This document shows, in pieces, positions 7,720-18,338 of a stretch of 40,046 nt of DNA (positions are counted from its first letter, which is position 1; each line of letters starts with the position of its first letter). The DNA lies in NCBI GenBank assembly GCA_021737325.1, contig JAIPED010000011.1, positions 1 through 40,046 of the forward strand. Direction: 5' to 3'. Both the position numbers and the translations under genes were made by a program. Source of the stretch: Deltaproteobacteria bacterium (GTDB lineage: Bacteria > Desulfobacterota > Syntrophia > Syntrophales > JAIPED01). The notes beneath the pieces are model-generated. The model was given only the letters and a program-made list of their open reading frames with translations, did not search any database and was not told the DNA's origin.

Positions 7720-9048
7720 ATGCCTTGGAATCAAATCACCGCATCATTAGGAGCGTCTTTGGGCGCACTGGTCTTCAACACATGGATAAAGCCCATGAAG
7801 CTACTAAAAAAAGAAGAAGCTGTTCTTACTGTGAGTGTTCCTAATAAGTTCTTTTTTGATTGGGTTATGGAAAACTACAAGCCGTATCTGGATGACGCTG
7901 TACGGAAGGCTCTTGGCTCTGCCGCAGAGGTTAATATCGTAGTCGAGGAAGAGATAAAGGCTGATTCTTCGAATGCACTTGTAACTATTGCGGATAATCA
8001 ACCAACCCACAGCATACCGACAACCCTCAATCAGGGATATTCCTTTGAGCGCTTTGTGGTGGCTTCTTGCAACCAACTTGCTCATGCCGCCGCTTTTTCG
8101 GTTGCAGAACAACCAGCTCGTAACTACAACCCGCTTTTCATTTATAGTGATGTTGGTTTAGGGAAGTCGCATCTCTTGAATGCTATTGGTATTCGTTGTA
8201 GCCAGCTTCACCACGGTTTGAACATCACATATGTGTCCGCACAGGATTTTATGAACGAGATTATCACAGCTATCCGACAGGATAAAATGGCAGCATTTAG
8301 GGACAAGTGTCGCCATATTGATTTTCTGTTGGTCGATGATGTGCAATTTATCGCGGGAAAAACCAGTACTGAAGAGGAGTTTTTCCATGTTTTTAACTTG
8401 CTTCATGGTGCTGGTAAACAGATCGTTCTTACTTCTGACAAGTTCCCTAAGGATATGGCCAATTTAACCGAGAGATTGCGTTCACGCTTTCAATGGGGTT
8501 TGATAGTTGATATTCAGCATCCCGATGTCGAAACAAAAATGGCCATAATAGTGCAAAAGGCACTAGAGAACGCTTGTACAATCAGTAACGATGTTGCTTA
8601 TCTCATCTCTTCTATACCGGATATTAATATCAGGGAGCTGGAAGGATGCTTGAGGCGGGTTCTTGCTTACGCCTCAATAAATAAAAGAGATCTGAGCGTT
8701 GAATTAGCAAGGGAAGCTTTGCGAGGAGTCTATAAGACTAATATAAAAAGAGATGTGAAAGCTGAAGAAATTGTTAAGGTTGTCGCGTCGTATTATAATG
8801 TAAAAATATCTGATGTGAAATCTTCAGGAAGGAAGAACAAGAATATTTCCCAGGCAAGGCAGGTATCAATGTATTTAATGCGCAAGCTGACCAATTCCTC
8901 TTTTCCGGACATTGGAGAAAAGCTAGGCGGGAGAGATCATTCAACAGTTATCTACGGTGTTAATAAAATTCAGATGTTGATATCTAAGGATCCAGTAATA
9001 AAAGGGGTGATCAAAGAGATAGAAGGGTTACTTGTGGAAGGAAGATGA
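7720..9048 (+). CDS. dnaA: Chromosomal replication initiator DnaA
   Basis: A 442-residue AAA+ initiator that binds DnaA boxes at oriC and melts DNA. Domain I (residues 1-85) begins MPWNQITASLG and has the FNTWIKPM motif; domain II is short. Domain III holds the P-loop (YSDVGLGKSH, residues 142-151), Walker B LLVDDVQFIAGK, and the arginine-containing LTERLRSRFQWG. Domain IV ends with the DNA-binding signature GGRDHSTVIYGVNKI. The first glycine of Walker A (usually YGGxGLGKT) is serine here, and the next residue is aspartate. Only 22 bases separate it from parB, so it is probably transcribed with rsmG-parAB, with little room for its own autoregulated promoter. Confidence 0.96.
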   Translation: MPWNQITASLGASLGALVFNTWIKPMKLLKKEEAVLTVSVPNKFFFDWVMENYKPYLDDAVRKALGSAAEVNIVVEEEIKADSSNALVTIADNQPTHSIPTTLNQGYSFERFVVASCNQLAHAAAFSVAEQPARNYNPLFIYSDVGLGKSHLLNAIGIRCSQLHHGLNITYVSAQDFMNEIITAIRQDKMAAFRDKCRHIDFLLVDDVQFIAGKTSTEEEFFHVFNLLHGAGKQIVLTSDKFPKDMANLTERLRSRFQWGLIVDIQHPDVETKMAIIVQKALENACTISNDVAYLISSIPDINIRELEGCLRRVLAYASINKRDLSVELAREALRGVYKTNIKRDVKAEEIVKVVASYYNVKISDVKSSGRKNKNISQARQVSMYLMRKLTNSSFPDIGEKLGGRDHSTVIYGVNKIQMLISKDPVIKGVIKEIEGLLVEGR

Positions 9049-9188
9049 AGTCTATAAAGGGTTTATTACCTAAATTTAGGTTGTTAAAATAGAGAGTTGA
9101 ATGGTTTATCAACATTTCCACAGCGCCTACTGTAACTACTAGGGGTTTTTGCTTGGTGGTTATGAGATATTAAGGAAGGAGAGTAGAG
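9049..9188. other. Candidate oriC segment in the dnaA-dnaN gap
   Basis: This 140-base gap is AT-rich at its left half. It contains a DnaA-box TTATCAACA (9106-9114), immediately followed by a weaker box-like ATTTCCACA (9114-9122), and a perfect 12-base palindrome CCTAAATTTAGG (9069-9080). A strong ribosome site for dnaN (AAGGAAGGAGAG) occupies its right end. The dnaA-dnaN gap is a common origin location in bacteria. Few boxes are visible, so the full origin could extend elsewhere, for example into the strand-switch gap near 5160-5219. Confidence 0.45.
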
Positions 9189-10304
9189 ATGAAATTCACA
9201 ATTGATAGAAATGTAATTATCAATGGAGTACAAAAGGTGTTGGGGGTTACTGACAAAAAAACTACTTCACCGTTTTTTAATAATTTGCACCTTATCGCTA
9301 GCAGAGAAGGAATAACCGTGAAAGCAACGGATGTTGAGGTTTCTGTTGTTGTTTTCATGCCTGCCAGGGTGGAGAATGAAGGCAGCGTTTTACTGGTAGC
9401 AAGGCGTGTTTATGAAATGCTCAAAGAGATGCAAGGTGCTGATGAAGTTGTGTTTATACAAGGTGATGATATGTTAATTTCCTTGCAATGCGGGAACGCG
9501 CTTTACAAAATTCAAGGGCTTAACGATGAGGAGTATCCGCTGATAAGTGTTGAGTTGCAGGAGGAAGTGGCGTCAGTTGCTTCCAATAGATTGGTTGATA
9601 TGATTAAGAAAACCATTAATTCAGCATCCAACGAGGCAATGCGCCGAAACATCAATGGTATGTTTCTTGAGTGTGATGTGGAGAAAAGTTGCCTTAGGAT
9701 GGTGGGGACTGATGGTAATCGATTATCGTTGTTTAATGCTGAGGCTGTGCTGGGTTCGGGAAAAATGGTGAAGGGGTTGATCATCGGTAAAAAAGGGGCG
9801 GTTGAGCTGAAAAAAAATCTTGAGGGTCTAAATGAAGAGGTATTGATTGGTTTGAATGGTGGTTTTATCGTTTTTAAGACGAGGCAGATGCTCATGCAAT
9901 TGAATACGATTGAGGCGGAGTATCCTGACTATCGTCGAGTGATTGTTCTAGCACAATCATCTCCGCTGGTGGTGAACAAAGAAGAGATATTGAGGTCGTT
10001 GCGGATAATGCGCGTAGTTGCCGATGTGAGTTATACAGGGGTGATCATGGATATCTCGAATAAATGTATAAAACTTTCGTCGGTGGATGCTAATGTGGGG
10101 GAGGCAAAAGATGAGGTGGTTGTGGATTATGCGGGGACAGATATCAATGTTTCCTACAATGTACATTTCTTAATTGAAGCCATTGAAGGTGCAGAAAGTG
10201 TTGATGTGTTACTTGATTTGGGTGCTGAGGGAAAACCGCTGTTTGTGAAAGAGACGGTTGGCGATAATTATCTGGCAGTCGTGATGCCTGTTCGGTTGGT
10301 ATAA
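9189..10304 (+). CDS. dnaN: DNA polymerase III beta subunit (sliding clamp)
   Basis: A 371-residue clamp protein; the dimer rings DNA and tethers DNA polymerase III and other clamp-binding proteins. Three tandem clamp domains of about 120 residues are evident, starting MKFTIDRNVIINGVQKVLGV and TTSPFFNNLHLIAS (domain 1), with domain 2 around LRMVGTDGNRLSLFNAE and the C-terminal end PLFVKETVGDNYLAVVMPVR, the family's usual M-P-x-R ending. It has a strong ribosome site (GGAAGGAG) about nine bases upstream. The next gene is gyrB, 12 bases away, without the recF gene that often sits between them. Confidence 0.96.
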   Translation: MKFTIDRNVIINGVQKVLGVTDKKTTSPFFNNLHLIASREGITVKATDVEVSVVVFMPARVENEGSVLLVARRVYEMLKEMQGADEVVFIQGDDMLISLQCGNALYKIQGLNDEEYPLISVELQEEVASVASNRLVDMIKKTINSASNEAMRRNINGMFLECDVEKSCLRMVGTDGNRLSLFNAEAVLGSGKMVKGLIIGKKGAVELKKNLEGLNEEVLIGLNGGFIVFKTRQMLMQLNTIEAEYPDYRRVIVLAQSSPLVVNKEEILRSLRIMRVVADVSYTGVIMDISNKCIKLSSVDANVGEAKDEVVVDYAGTDINVSYNVHFLIEAIEGAESVDVLLDLGAEGKPLFVKETVGDNYLAVVMPVRLV

Positions 10305-12701
<2,397 letters not shown>

Positions 12702-12775
12702 GCAATTATCTTAGCGCTTGCTAATCTTCTGGCGCACAACAGTCTCACAACAAGAAAGAGGAAAGAGTAAGATTA

Positions 12776-15235
12776 ATGGAAGATAACGGATTAAATAAGA
12801 GCGCAGAGATAACGATCGAAGAGGAAATGCAGAAATCCTACCTGGATTATGCGATGAGCGTTATCATAGGCAGGGCGATTCCTGATGTCCGTGACGGCTT
12901 GAAGCCCGTACATCGCCGTTCCCTGTTTGCCATGAATGAAATGGGGAGTAAGTGGAATAAACCGTACAAAAAATCAGCGAGAATCGTTGGCGATATTATT
13001 GGTAAATATCACCCTCACGGAGACTCCGCCGCCTACGATACCATCGTACGGATGGCACAGGATTTTTCCATGCGCTACCGCTTGATTGATGGTCAGGGTA
13101 ATTTTGGTTCTGTTGATGGCGATCCTCCTGCCGCGATGCGTTATACTGAGGTGCGCATGGAGCGCATTACAGAGGAGTTATTGCAAGAGCTGGATCGAGA
13201 GACCGTTGATTTTATTCCTAATTACGATGAATCGCTCATGGAACCCGTAGTGTTGCCCGCCCGTCTGCCGATGTTGTTGCTAAACGGTGGTTCGGGTATT
13301 GCGGTTGGTGTTGCCAGCAATATCCCTCCGCATAATATTTCCGAAATAATAGCGGCAACAGTGGCGCTCATTAAGGATCCTGCGATCTCCGTCACAGAGT
13401 TAATGCGCTATGTACAAGGTCCTGACTTTCCAACAGCAGGTTTCATTTGTGGCCGTGAGGGGATAATTTCTGCATATAAAACAGGGAGAGGCTCCATCAA
13501 GATTCGCGCTCGTGCGGTTATTGAAAAAAATGAACGTACCGACAGAGAGAGCATTGTTATCACCGAGCTTCCCTATCAGGTGAACAAAGCCGTTCTGGTG
13601 GAAAAAATTTCTGAGCTGGTTAAAGAACGGCGGATTGAAGGGATTGCAGACCTGCGCGACGAGTCTGACCGCGATGGTATAAGGGTGGTGCTAGATTTAA
13701 AAAAGGACGAAAATTCTACAGTTTTGCTGAACAATCTTTTCAAGCATAGTCAGTTAGAAGCTTCTTATGGCATTTTAATGCTGGCGATTAGACAGGGACG
13801 ACCCTGCGTACTAAACCTGAAAGAGATTCTGGAAAGCTTTGTTGAGTTTCGTCAGGAAGTGGTTGTCCGTCGTACCCGTTTTGATCTCCGCAAGGCTCAA
13901 GAACGGGCGCACATCCTGGCAGGCTTGCTGATCGCCTTGGCAAATATTGATGCGGTTATCGCCCTGATCAAAAAATCCACGACCCCCGCTGAGGCAATGG
14001 ATAAACTCTGCGCCGGCTATCAGCTCAGCGAGCTCCAAGCGAAAGCGATACTGGAGATGCGTCTGCAACGGTTAACGGCTCTAGAAAGCGGCAAGATTCA
14101 AGAGGAGTTTCAAGAATTAAGCAATCAGATAAACAGGCTACAGGAGATATTGCAAAACGATAACATGGTGAAAGATATCATTATTGCCGAGCTGGAGGAA
14201 ATAAAACAACGCCATGGAGATGCTCGCCGCACAGAAATTGTGGCGGACGTCGGCGATATTAACATAGAAGATCTTATCACCCAGGAAGATATGGTGGTAA
14301 CCGTTTCCCATCAAGGCTATATCAAGCGTAATCCGGTAAGCCTGTATCGCTCGCAACGCAGGGGGGGTAAGGGCAAAATCGCCATGGGTACGAAGGAAGA
14401 AGATTTTGTTGAGAAGGTTTTTGTGGCCAGCACGCACCACTTTGTTCTGATTTTTTCCGATAGAGGACGGGTATATTGGCTAAAGGTGTATCAAATTCCC
14501 CAGGCGGGAAGGGCGGCTAAAGGAAAAGCGATTGTAAATCTGGTCGGGATGCAGCCGGGAGAAAAAATCGCGGCGGTTTGTCCTGTAGAATCATTTGCCG
14601 AAGGAAAACAAATTATTAAAATCACCAAAAAAGGCATTATTAAAAAGACCAAGCTCGTAGCTTTTGGCAACCCGCGGACCAAGGGGGTGATTGCCATGTC
14701 CGTCAAGGATGATGATGCGTTAATTGCCGCCAAGATAACCAACGGCGACCAGCAAATCTTTTTAGGCACGAAACAAGGGAAGGCGCTTCTCTGTTCGGAA
14801 GAGGATGTGCGGGAGGTGGGCCGAACTGCCAGCGGTGTTATCGGTATTCGTCTCGCCCAGGGGGATGAGGTGGTCGGTGCCGAAATTCCCGTTAGGGGCG
14901 CCTACATCTTAAGCATTTCCGTCCACGGATATGGCAAGCGCACAAGCATTGCCGAATATCCCTTGCAGGCTCGGGGCGGCAAGGGTAATATCAACATCCG
15001 TACTTCCAGTAAGGTTGGTGAATTGTCGGGGGTTTTACAGGTTACAGGAGAAGGGGATATTATCCTAATTAGCGATAAAGGGAAGATAATTAGGGTAAAA
15101 GAAAGCGATATTCCCGTGCTTCACCGGGCGACTCAAGGGGTCAAGCTCATCTCTCTGGAAGAGGGAGAGCGACTCATTGGTTTAGCCTCCTGTGCTGAAG
15201 AACAAGCTGACGACGAAGAGGGTATGGAGAACTAG
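12776..15235 (+). CDS. gyrA: DNA gyrase subunit A
   Basis: The 819-residue DNA-cleaving subunit. The N-terminal winged-helix/tower region contains [20 protein letters not shown] and the quinolone-resistance-determining segment [17 protein letters not shown], whose serine and aspartate positions are wild type. The catalytic tyrosine is Tyr123 in AAMRYTE. The C-terminal beta-pinwheel includes the GyrA box QRRGGKG (about residue 525), needed for wrapping and negative supercoiling, which separates it from ParC. The ATG has a GAGGAAAG site upstream. A run of seven G lies inside the GyrA-box codons. The adjacent gyrB supports the gyrase assignment. Confidence 0.97.
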   Translation: MEDNGLNKSAEITIEEEMQKSYLDYAMSVIIGRAIPDVRDGLKPVHRRSLFAMNEMGSKWNKPYKKSARIVGDIIGKYHPHGDSAAYDTIVRMAQDFSMRYRLIDGQGNFGSVDGDPPAAMRYTEVRMERITEELLQELDRETVDFIPNYDESLMEPVVLPARLPMLLLNGGSGIAVGVASNIPPHNISEIIAATVALIKDPAISVTELMRYVQGPDFPTAGFICGREGIISAYKTGRGSIKIRARAVIEKNERTDRESIVITELPYQVNKAVLVEKISELVKERRIEGIADLRDESDRDGIRVVLDLKKDENSTVLLNNLFKHSQLEASYGILMLAIRQGRPCVLNLKEILESFVEFRQEVVVRRTRFDLRKAQERAHILAGLLIALANIDAVIALIKKSTTPAEAMDKLCAGYQLSELQAKAILEMRLQRLTALESGKIQEEFQELSNQINRLQEILQNDNMVKDIIIAELEEIKQRHGDARRTEIVADVGDINIEDLITQEDMVVTVSHQGYIKRNPVSLYRSQRRGGKGKIAMGTKEEDFVEKVFVASTHHFVLIFSDRGRVYWLKVYQIPQAGRAAKGKAIVNLVGMQPGEKIAAVCPVESFAEGKQIIKITKKGIIKKTKLVAFGNPRTKGVIAMSVKDDDALIAAKITNGDQQIFLGTKQGKALLCSEEDVREVGRTASGVIGIRLAQGDEVVGAEIPVRGAYILSISVHGYGKRTSIAEYPLQARGGKGNINIRTSSKVGELSGVLQVTGEGDIILISDKGKIIRVKESDIPVLHRATQGVKLISLEEGERLIGLASCAEEQADDEEGMEN

Positions 15236-15277
15236 CCAATGTCTCCTGATAGAGCATCAACGCCGTATTAAGGGGAA

Positions 15278-15973
15278 ATGGTGATAAGAAAGCTCTTTGC
15301 AACACTAGTTTTTCTGGCACTGGTAGCTCTTATCATCTTTTTTTATGATGATATCTATGTGCTTGCCACTAATAGAGAAGTTGCTTCTGCCTGGCTTGCT
15401 CGCTATGGTCTTTTTTCGCCATTACTTTTTATCAGTCTGCAAATCCTGCAAGTCATCGTCGCCCCCATACCAGGAGAAGTTACAGGGGTTTTCGGCGGTT
15501 ATCTGTATGGTCCGTGGTTAGGATTTCTCTATTCCACAGTTGGTCTTACTCTTGGTTCGCTTATCGCTTTTTATTTGGCGCGGATATTTGGTGAACCCCT
15601 TGTGGAAAAAGTTATCCCTGGGGAATTTCTGCAAAAGTATGACCGCTTTTTGCAGAAAAGAGGGCTCATGGTCGCCTTTATTTTCTTTGTGGTTCCCGGT
15701 TTTCCTAAAGATGCCCTCTGTTATGTGCTGGGGTTGAGCCATTTGCGGATAACACCCTTCATCATCGTCTGCGTTGCGGGGAGGATTCTTGGGACGGTGG
15801 GGTTATCCATTTCTGGCGCGCTGATACGAGATGTTGGTAGTATGAGCCTTGGTATGATGGTCGCTCTTGCTGCTGTTGTGGTTATCCTGATAGTGATTTT
15901 TTGGAAGCGGGATTATCTACAAAGAAAAGCGGGAAAGCATGGGGAGCAGGGCGAAAAAGGGAAAGAGATTTAG
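15278..15973 (+). CDS. TVP38/TMEM64 (DedA-like) inner-membrane protein
   Basis: A 231-residue integral membrane protein with about five to six hydrophobic segments. The core has the VTT/SNARE-associated signature: APIPGEVTGVFGGYLYG, then GLTLGSLIAFYLARIFG, and later FFVVPGFPKDALCYVLGLS, which carries the conserved G-x-P-K/D pattern. Members of the TVP38 and DedA families are linked to lipid scrambling or flippase activity in some organisms; the specific substrate here is unknown. The start follows an AAGGGGAA site. The C-terminal tail (RKAGKHGEQGEKGKEI) is charged and cytoplasmic. It sits 42 bases after gyrA on the same strand. Confidence 0.85.
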   Translation: MVIRKLFATLVFLALVALIIFFYDDIYVLATNREVASAWLARYGLFSPLLFISLQILQVIVAPIPGEVTGVFGGYLYGPWLGFLYSTVGLTLGSLIAFYLARIFGEPLVEKVIPGEFLQKYDRFLQKRGLMVAFIFFVVPGFPKDALCYVLGLSHLRITPFIIVCVAGRILGTVGLSISGALIRDVGSMSLGMMVALAAVVVILIVIFWKRDYLQRKAGKHGEQGEKGKEI

Positions 15974-16028
15974 TGTAGGCAAAACAACAGTGCGATGAGC
16001 GTACCATAATAGTAAGGGGGGCGTATGT

Positions 16029-16421
16029 ATGGAGGAAGCGATAAAAGAGAGAACACAAAAGACGGCAACAAAACTTTTTGGCGCGGGAATAAAAATGGAT
16101 CCGCCGTATCTGTTGTGGCGGGAATTCGATAAAGACTTGGCTAATGATTTTTCTCGGTTTATCACGGGTAACCTTTATTCCCGGACGGTATTAACGCTGG
16201 CGGAGCGTCAAATGGTTGCCTGTGCGATGCTCGTAGCTCTGAGGGCCACGGCAGAGCTTAAACTCCACCTCAACGCCGCGCTCAATGTGGATTGCGATAA
16301 AAAGAAGCTGGCGGAGACCATCTTTCAAGCGGCAACATACGCGGGAATGCCTGCCGTCAATGAAGCGCTGGCGGTGTATAAGGAAGTACTACAGGGGCGC
16401 GGAGAATGGCCACTGGAGTAG
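16029..16421 (+). CDS. Carboxymuconolactone decarboxylase (AhpD-like) family protein
   Basis: A 130-residue all-alpha protein matching the CMD fold: FDKDLANDFSRFITGNLYSRTVLTLAERQMVACAMLVAL, then an EL..HLNAALNVDC segment and IFQAATYAGMPAVNEAL. The canonical AhpD CxxC peroxidase pair is absent (only isolated cysteines), so it is not a peroxidase of the AhpD type. Members of this fold include decarboxylases in aromatic-acid metabolism and uncharacterised proteins. The function here is not determined by the sequence. It lies 13 bases or so before the tRNA promoter region. Confidence 0.8.
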   Translation: MEEAIKERTQKTATKLFGAGIKMDPPYLLWREFDKDLANDFSRFITGNLYSRTVLTLAERQMVACAMLVALRATAELKLHLNAALNVDCDKKKLAETIFQAATYAGMPAVNEALAVYKEVLQGRGEWPLE

Positions 16422-16435
16422 GCGCAAAAAACTTT

Positions 16436-16466
16436 TTGACAAGTGTTAATAGGCGGGGGTAGCCGT
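16436..16466 (+). promoter_or_regulatory. Candidate promoter of tRNA-Leu
   Basis: A perfect -35 TTGACA (16436-16441) lies 36 bases before the mature tRNA 5' end. The -10 position at 17-18 bases spacing is poor (GTAGCC or TAGCCG), with a GC-rich stretch following, as in stringently controlled stable-RNA promoters. Assigned mainly on the -35 and location. Confidence 0.4.
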
Positions 16467-16477
16467 ACTCCTCGTGT

Positions 16478-16564
16478 GCCGAAGTGGCGGAACTGGTAGA
16501 CGCGCTAGGTTCAGGGTCTAGTGGACGCAGGTCCGTGCTGGTTCGATTCCAGTCTTCGGCACCA
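16478..16564 (+). tRNA. tRNA-Leu (anticodon CAG)
   Basis: A class II tRNA with a perfect seven-base acceptor stem, GCCGAAG (16478-16484) with CTTCGGC (16554-16560), A73 and an encoded CCA end. The D arm contains GGCGGAACTGGTAGAC, the anticodon stem CTAGG/TCTAG closes the loop TTCAGGG (anticodon CAG), a long variable arm is formed by GGAC/GTCC, and the T arm has GGTTCGATTCC. The tRNA reads leucine CUG codons. The encoded CCA is followed by a T-run and, 21 bases on, by the yedE start, so a shared transcript with processing is possible. Confidence 0.97.
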
Positions 16565-16585
16565 TTTTTTTTGGTAGGAAGGTGT

Positions 16586-17869
16586 ATGGAACGCATTTTT
16601 CCCAAGAGCCTTGGTATCATACCTGCTGCGCTTGCGATTTCTGTGGTTGTCTTTGCGCTAGGACAGTTGGGAAATCCTTTCAACATGGGGCTATGTGTCG
16701 TTTCCTTTATTGGGGATATCGTCGGTGCCCTCGGCTTGCATAACAATGCTTTTAGTAGCTATATCAGACCAGAAATAATCGGATTATTCTTCGGGGCATT
16801 TTTTAGCACCAGAGCCAATGCTAGTGCGCGCCCCCGTGCGGGGGCTTCCCCGATAACCAAATTCTTTTTGGGCATCTGCGTGGCCTTTGGTGCGCTGGTA
16901 TTTATGGGAGATCCCCTCAGGGCGTTTGTCCGTTTGGGTGCGGGGGATAGCAACGCGCTTGTTGGTGTCTGTGGATTTTTATGCGGTGTCGCGGGAGGCA
17001 CCTTTTTACTAACCAGGGGACTCATGCTAGGCAAGTCTCGTTCACAGGGGAGAACGCCATCCCTGTTCCTGTTGCTCTTTTTTCTGTTGCTCTTGCTGTT
17101 CCTCTTGGCTCCCGATATGTTTTCCCTGAAATTTAGCGTCGCGGGAGCGGGTTCTTTCCACACAGCTCCATTTATTGGGCTTGGTGGTGGCTTGTTAGTC
17201 GGTGTTTTGCTCCACCGTAGTAAGTTTTGTTGTGTGGCTCCCCTCAGACAACTCTTATTATTACGGGACGGGAGGTTTTTTTACGCACTATTGGCTTTTA
17301 TGGGAGCGCAATTATTCCTTAATCTCCTGTTTGGAACTTGGGGTATGCTTAATCAACCCCTCGCTCATAATAACATCTTGTGGAGTTTCATGGCGATGCT
17401 CCTCGTAGGCTTGGCGCTTACATTTGCAGGGGGATGTCCGCTACGGCAATTCGCCCTGGCTAGCGAGGGTGATGGCGATGCGGCGATGGTGCTTCTCGGC
17501 ATTTTTATCGGTGCGCTGCTGGCCAATCGCTGGGATATCGTTGCGACCCAGGGTGTGTCTGTGTCCTCCGCGGGCAAGCTTGCCGTTGTTGTGGGGCTAT
17601 GCTTTTGTTTGGCTATTTTCTTTTTTAAGCACAGATTAGCGAAGGTGCACAGGTTTGCTAATGTTTGTGATTTAAGAGATTACAGTGTTCCTCAGAGCCT
17701 TCAGTTGCTTAAAAAGTTGTTAAAAAATTTAAAACCGCTTGGGCGGATAACGGTGCTACTCAACAGCAATGCTGATATAGAAAAGGAGGCGGAGGAGATG
17801 TTGTTGGGCAGAAGTTACCGATTCTTATATCGCGGCGAAACACTGGAAGTACAACTGGCAGAGGAATAA
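16586..17869 (+). CDS. yedE: YedE/FdhT-like selenium transporter with C-terminal TusA-like domain
   Basis: A 427-residue protein with many transmembrane segments of the YeeE/YedE family, implicated in selenium (and sulfur) compound transport. Family motifs include PRAGASPITKFFLGICVAFGA, SKFCCVAPLRQLL, HNNILWSFMAMLLVGLALTF and GGCPLRQFALASEGDGDAA. The ATG at 16586 has a GGAAGG site; a longer frame from 16484 runs through the tRNA and was rejected. Residues about 360-427 form a soluble TusA-like domain (CDLRDYSVPQSLQLLKKLLK), but the cysteine of the CP motif is replaced by Val368 (SVPQ). The fused domain may therefore bind rather than carry sulfur or selenium. The next gene is a small lipoprotein, five bases away. 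Confidence 0.85.
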   Translation: MERIFPKSLGIIPAALAISVVVFALGQLGNPFNMGLCVVSFIGDIVGALGLHNNAFSSYIRPEIIGLFFGAFFSTRANASARPRAGASPITKFFLGICVAFGALVFMGDPLRAFVRLGAGDSNALVGVCGFLCGVAGGTFLLTRGLMLGKSRSQGRTPSLFLLLFFLLLLLFLLAPDMFSLKFSVAGAGSFHTAPFIGLGGGLLVGVLLHRSKFCCVAPLRQLLLLRDGRFFYALLAFMGAQLFLNLLFGTWGMLNQPLAHNNILWSFMAMLLVGLALTFAGGCPLRQFALASEGDGDAAMVLLGIFIGALLANRWDIVATQGVSVSSAGKLAVVVGLCFCLAIFFFKHRLAKVHRFANVCDLRDYSVPQSLQLLKKLLKNLKPLGRITVLLNSNADIEKEAEEMLLGRSYRFLYRGETLEVQLAEE

Positions 17870-17874
17870 CAACG

Positions 17875-18330
17875 ATGAAAAGAATTTTACTGAGTATGGT
17901 TTTTCTCTTAGTTGCTTGCGTCGGGATGCAAGGGCAATGGGGCCATTTTGTTATTGATGATGCGGTAACCAAAGAATTTACAGCAGGTATTGTCAGAAAA
18001 GATTGTCAGTTTTACTACGCGGGTCGGGAATACCCACGGGCAATCATCGCAATAAATAAGAGCTATGCCCTAGCGGGTGATTTGTGGGTGTCGCGAGACT
18101 TTGAGCCCCTATATTTGCGGGATGTGGTTGGCAACATGGAAGCTAAGGACGGATATTCGGGGCTAAAAGGTTTTCGTCTTGTTGGACGCGATGGGGAAGA
18201 AATTGGTGTATGGTTTTCTCAGATGAAGCTGGTAACGATGGTGGAGCGCGTTGGCGCTAATGGGGTGAAGGTGTACCCACCTGAACCAGAAAGAGAGCCT
18301 ATAGGACATGAAGGGGTCCTTTCCCATTAA
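17875..18330 (+). CDS. Small predicted lipoprotein, unknown function
   Basis: A 151-residue protein whose signal peptide ends in LLVAC (cysteine 15), a good lipobox. The mature part contains many aromatic and charged residues (FVIDDAVTKEF, DCQFYYAGREYPRAIIAINK) and a mid-segment around LWVSRDFEPLYLRDVVGNM, then a beta-rich region ending in a proline-rich tail (KVYPPEPEREP). I do not recognise the family. The start has a GAGGAATAA site five bases after yedE, so it probably belongs to the yedE transcript. It may therefore be an envelope component related to YedE, or an unrelated accessory; no motif decides. Confidence 0.65.
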   Translation: MKRILLSMVFLLVACVGMQGQWGHFVIDDAVTKEFTAGIVRKDCQFYYAGREYPRAIIAINKSYALAGDLWVSRDFEPLYLRDVVGNMEAKDGYSGLKGFRLVGRDGEEIGVWFSQMKLVTMVERVGANGVKVYPPEPEREPIGHEGVLSH

Positions 18331-18338
18331 GGGGTTAA

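Noticed and set aside
16484-16585. Upstream extension of the yedE frame starting within the tRNA
   Set aside because: The frame runs through the mature tRNA-Leu; the ATG at 16586 has a GGAAGG site and fits the family N-terminus.
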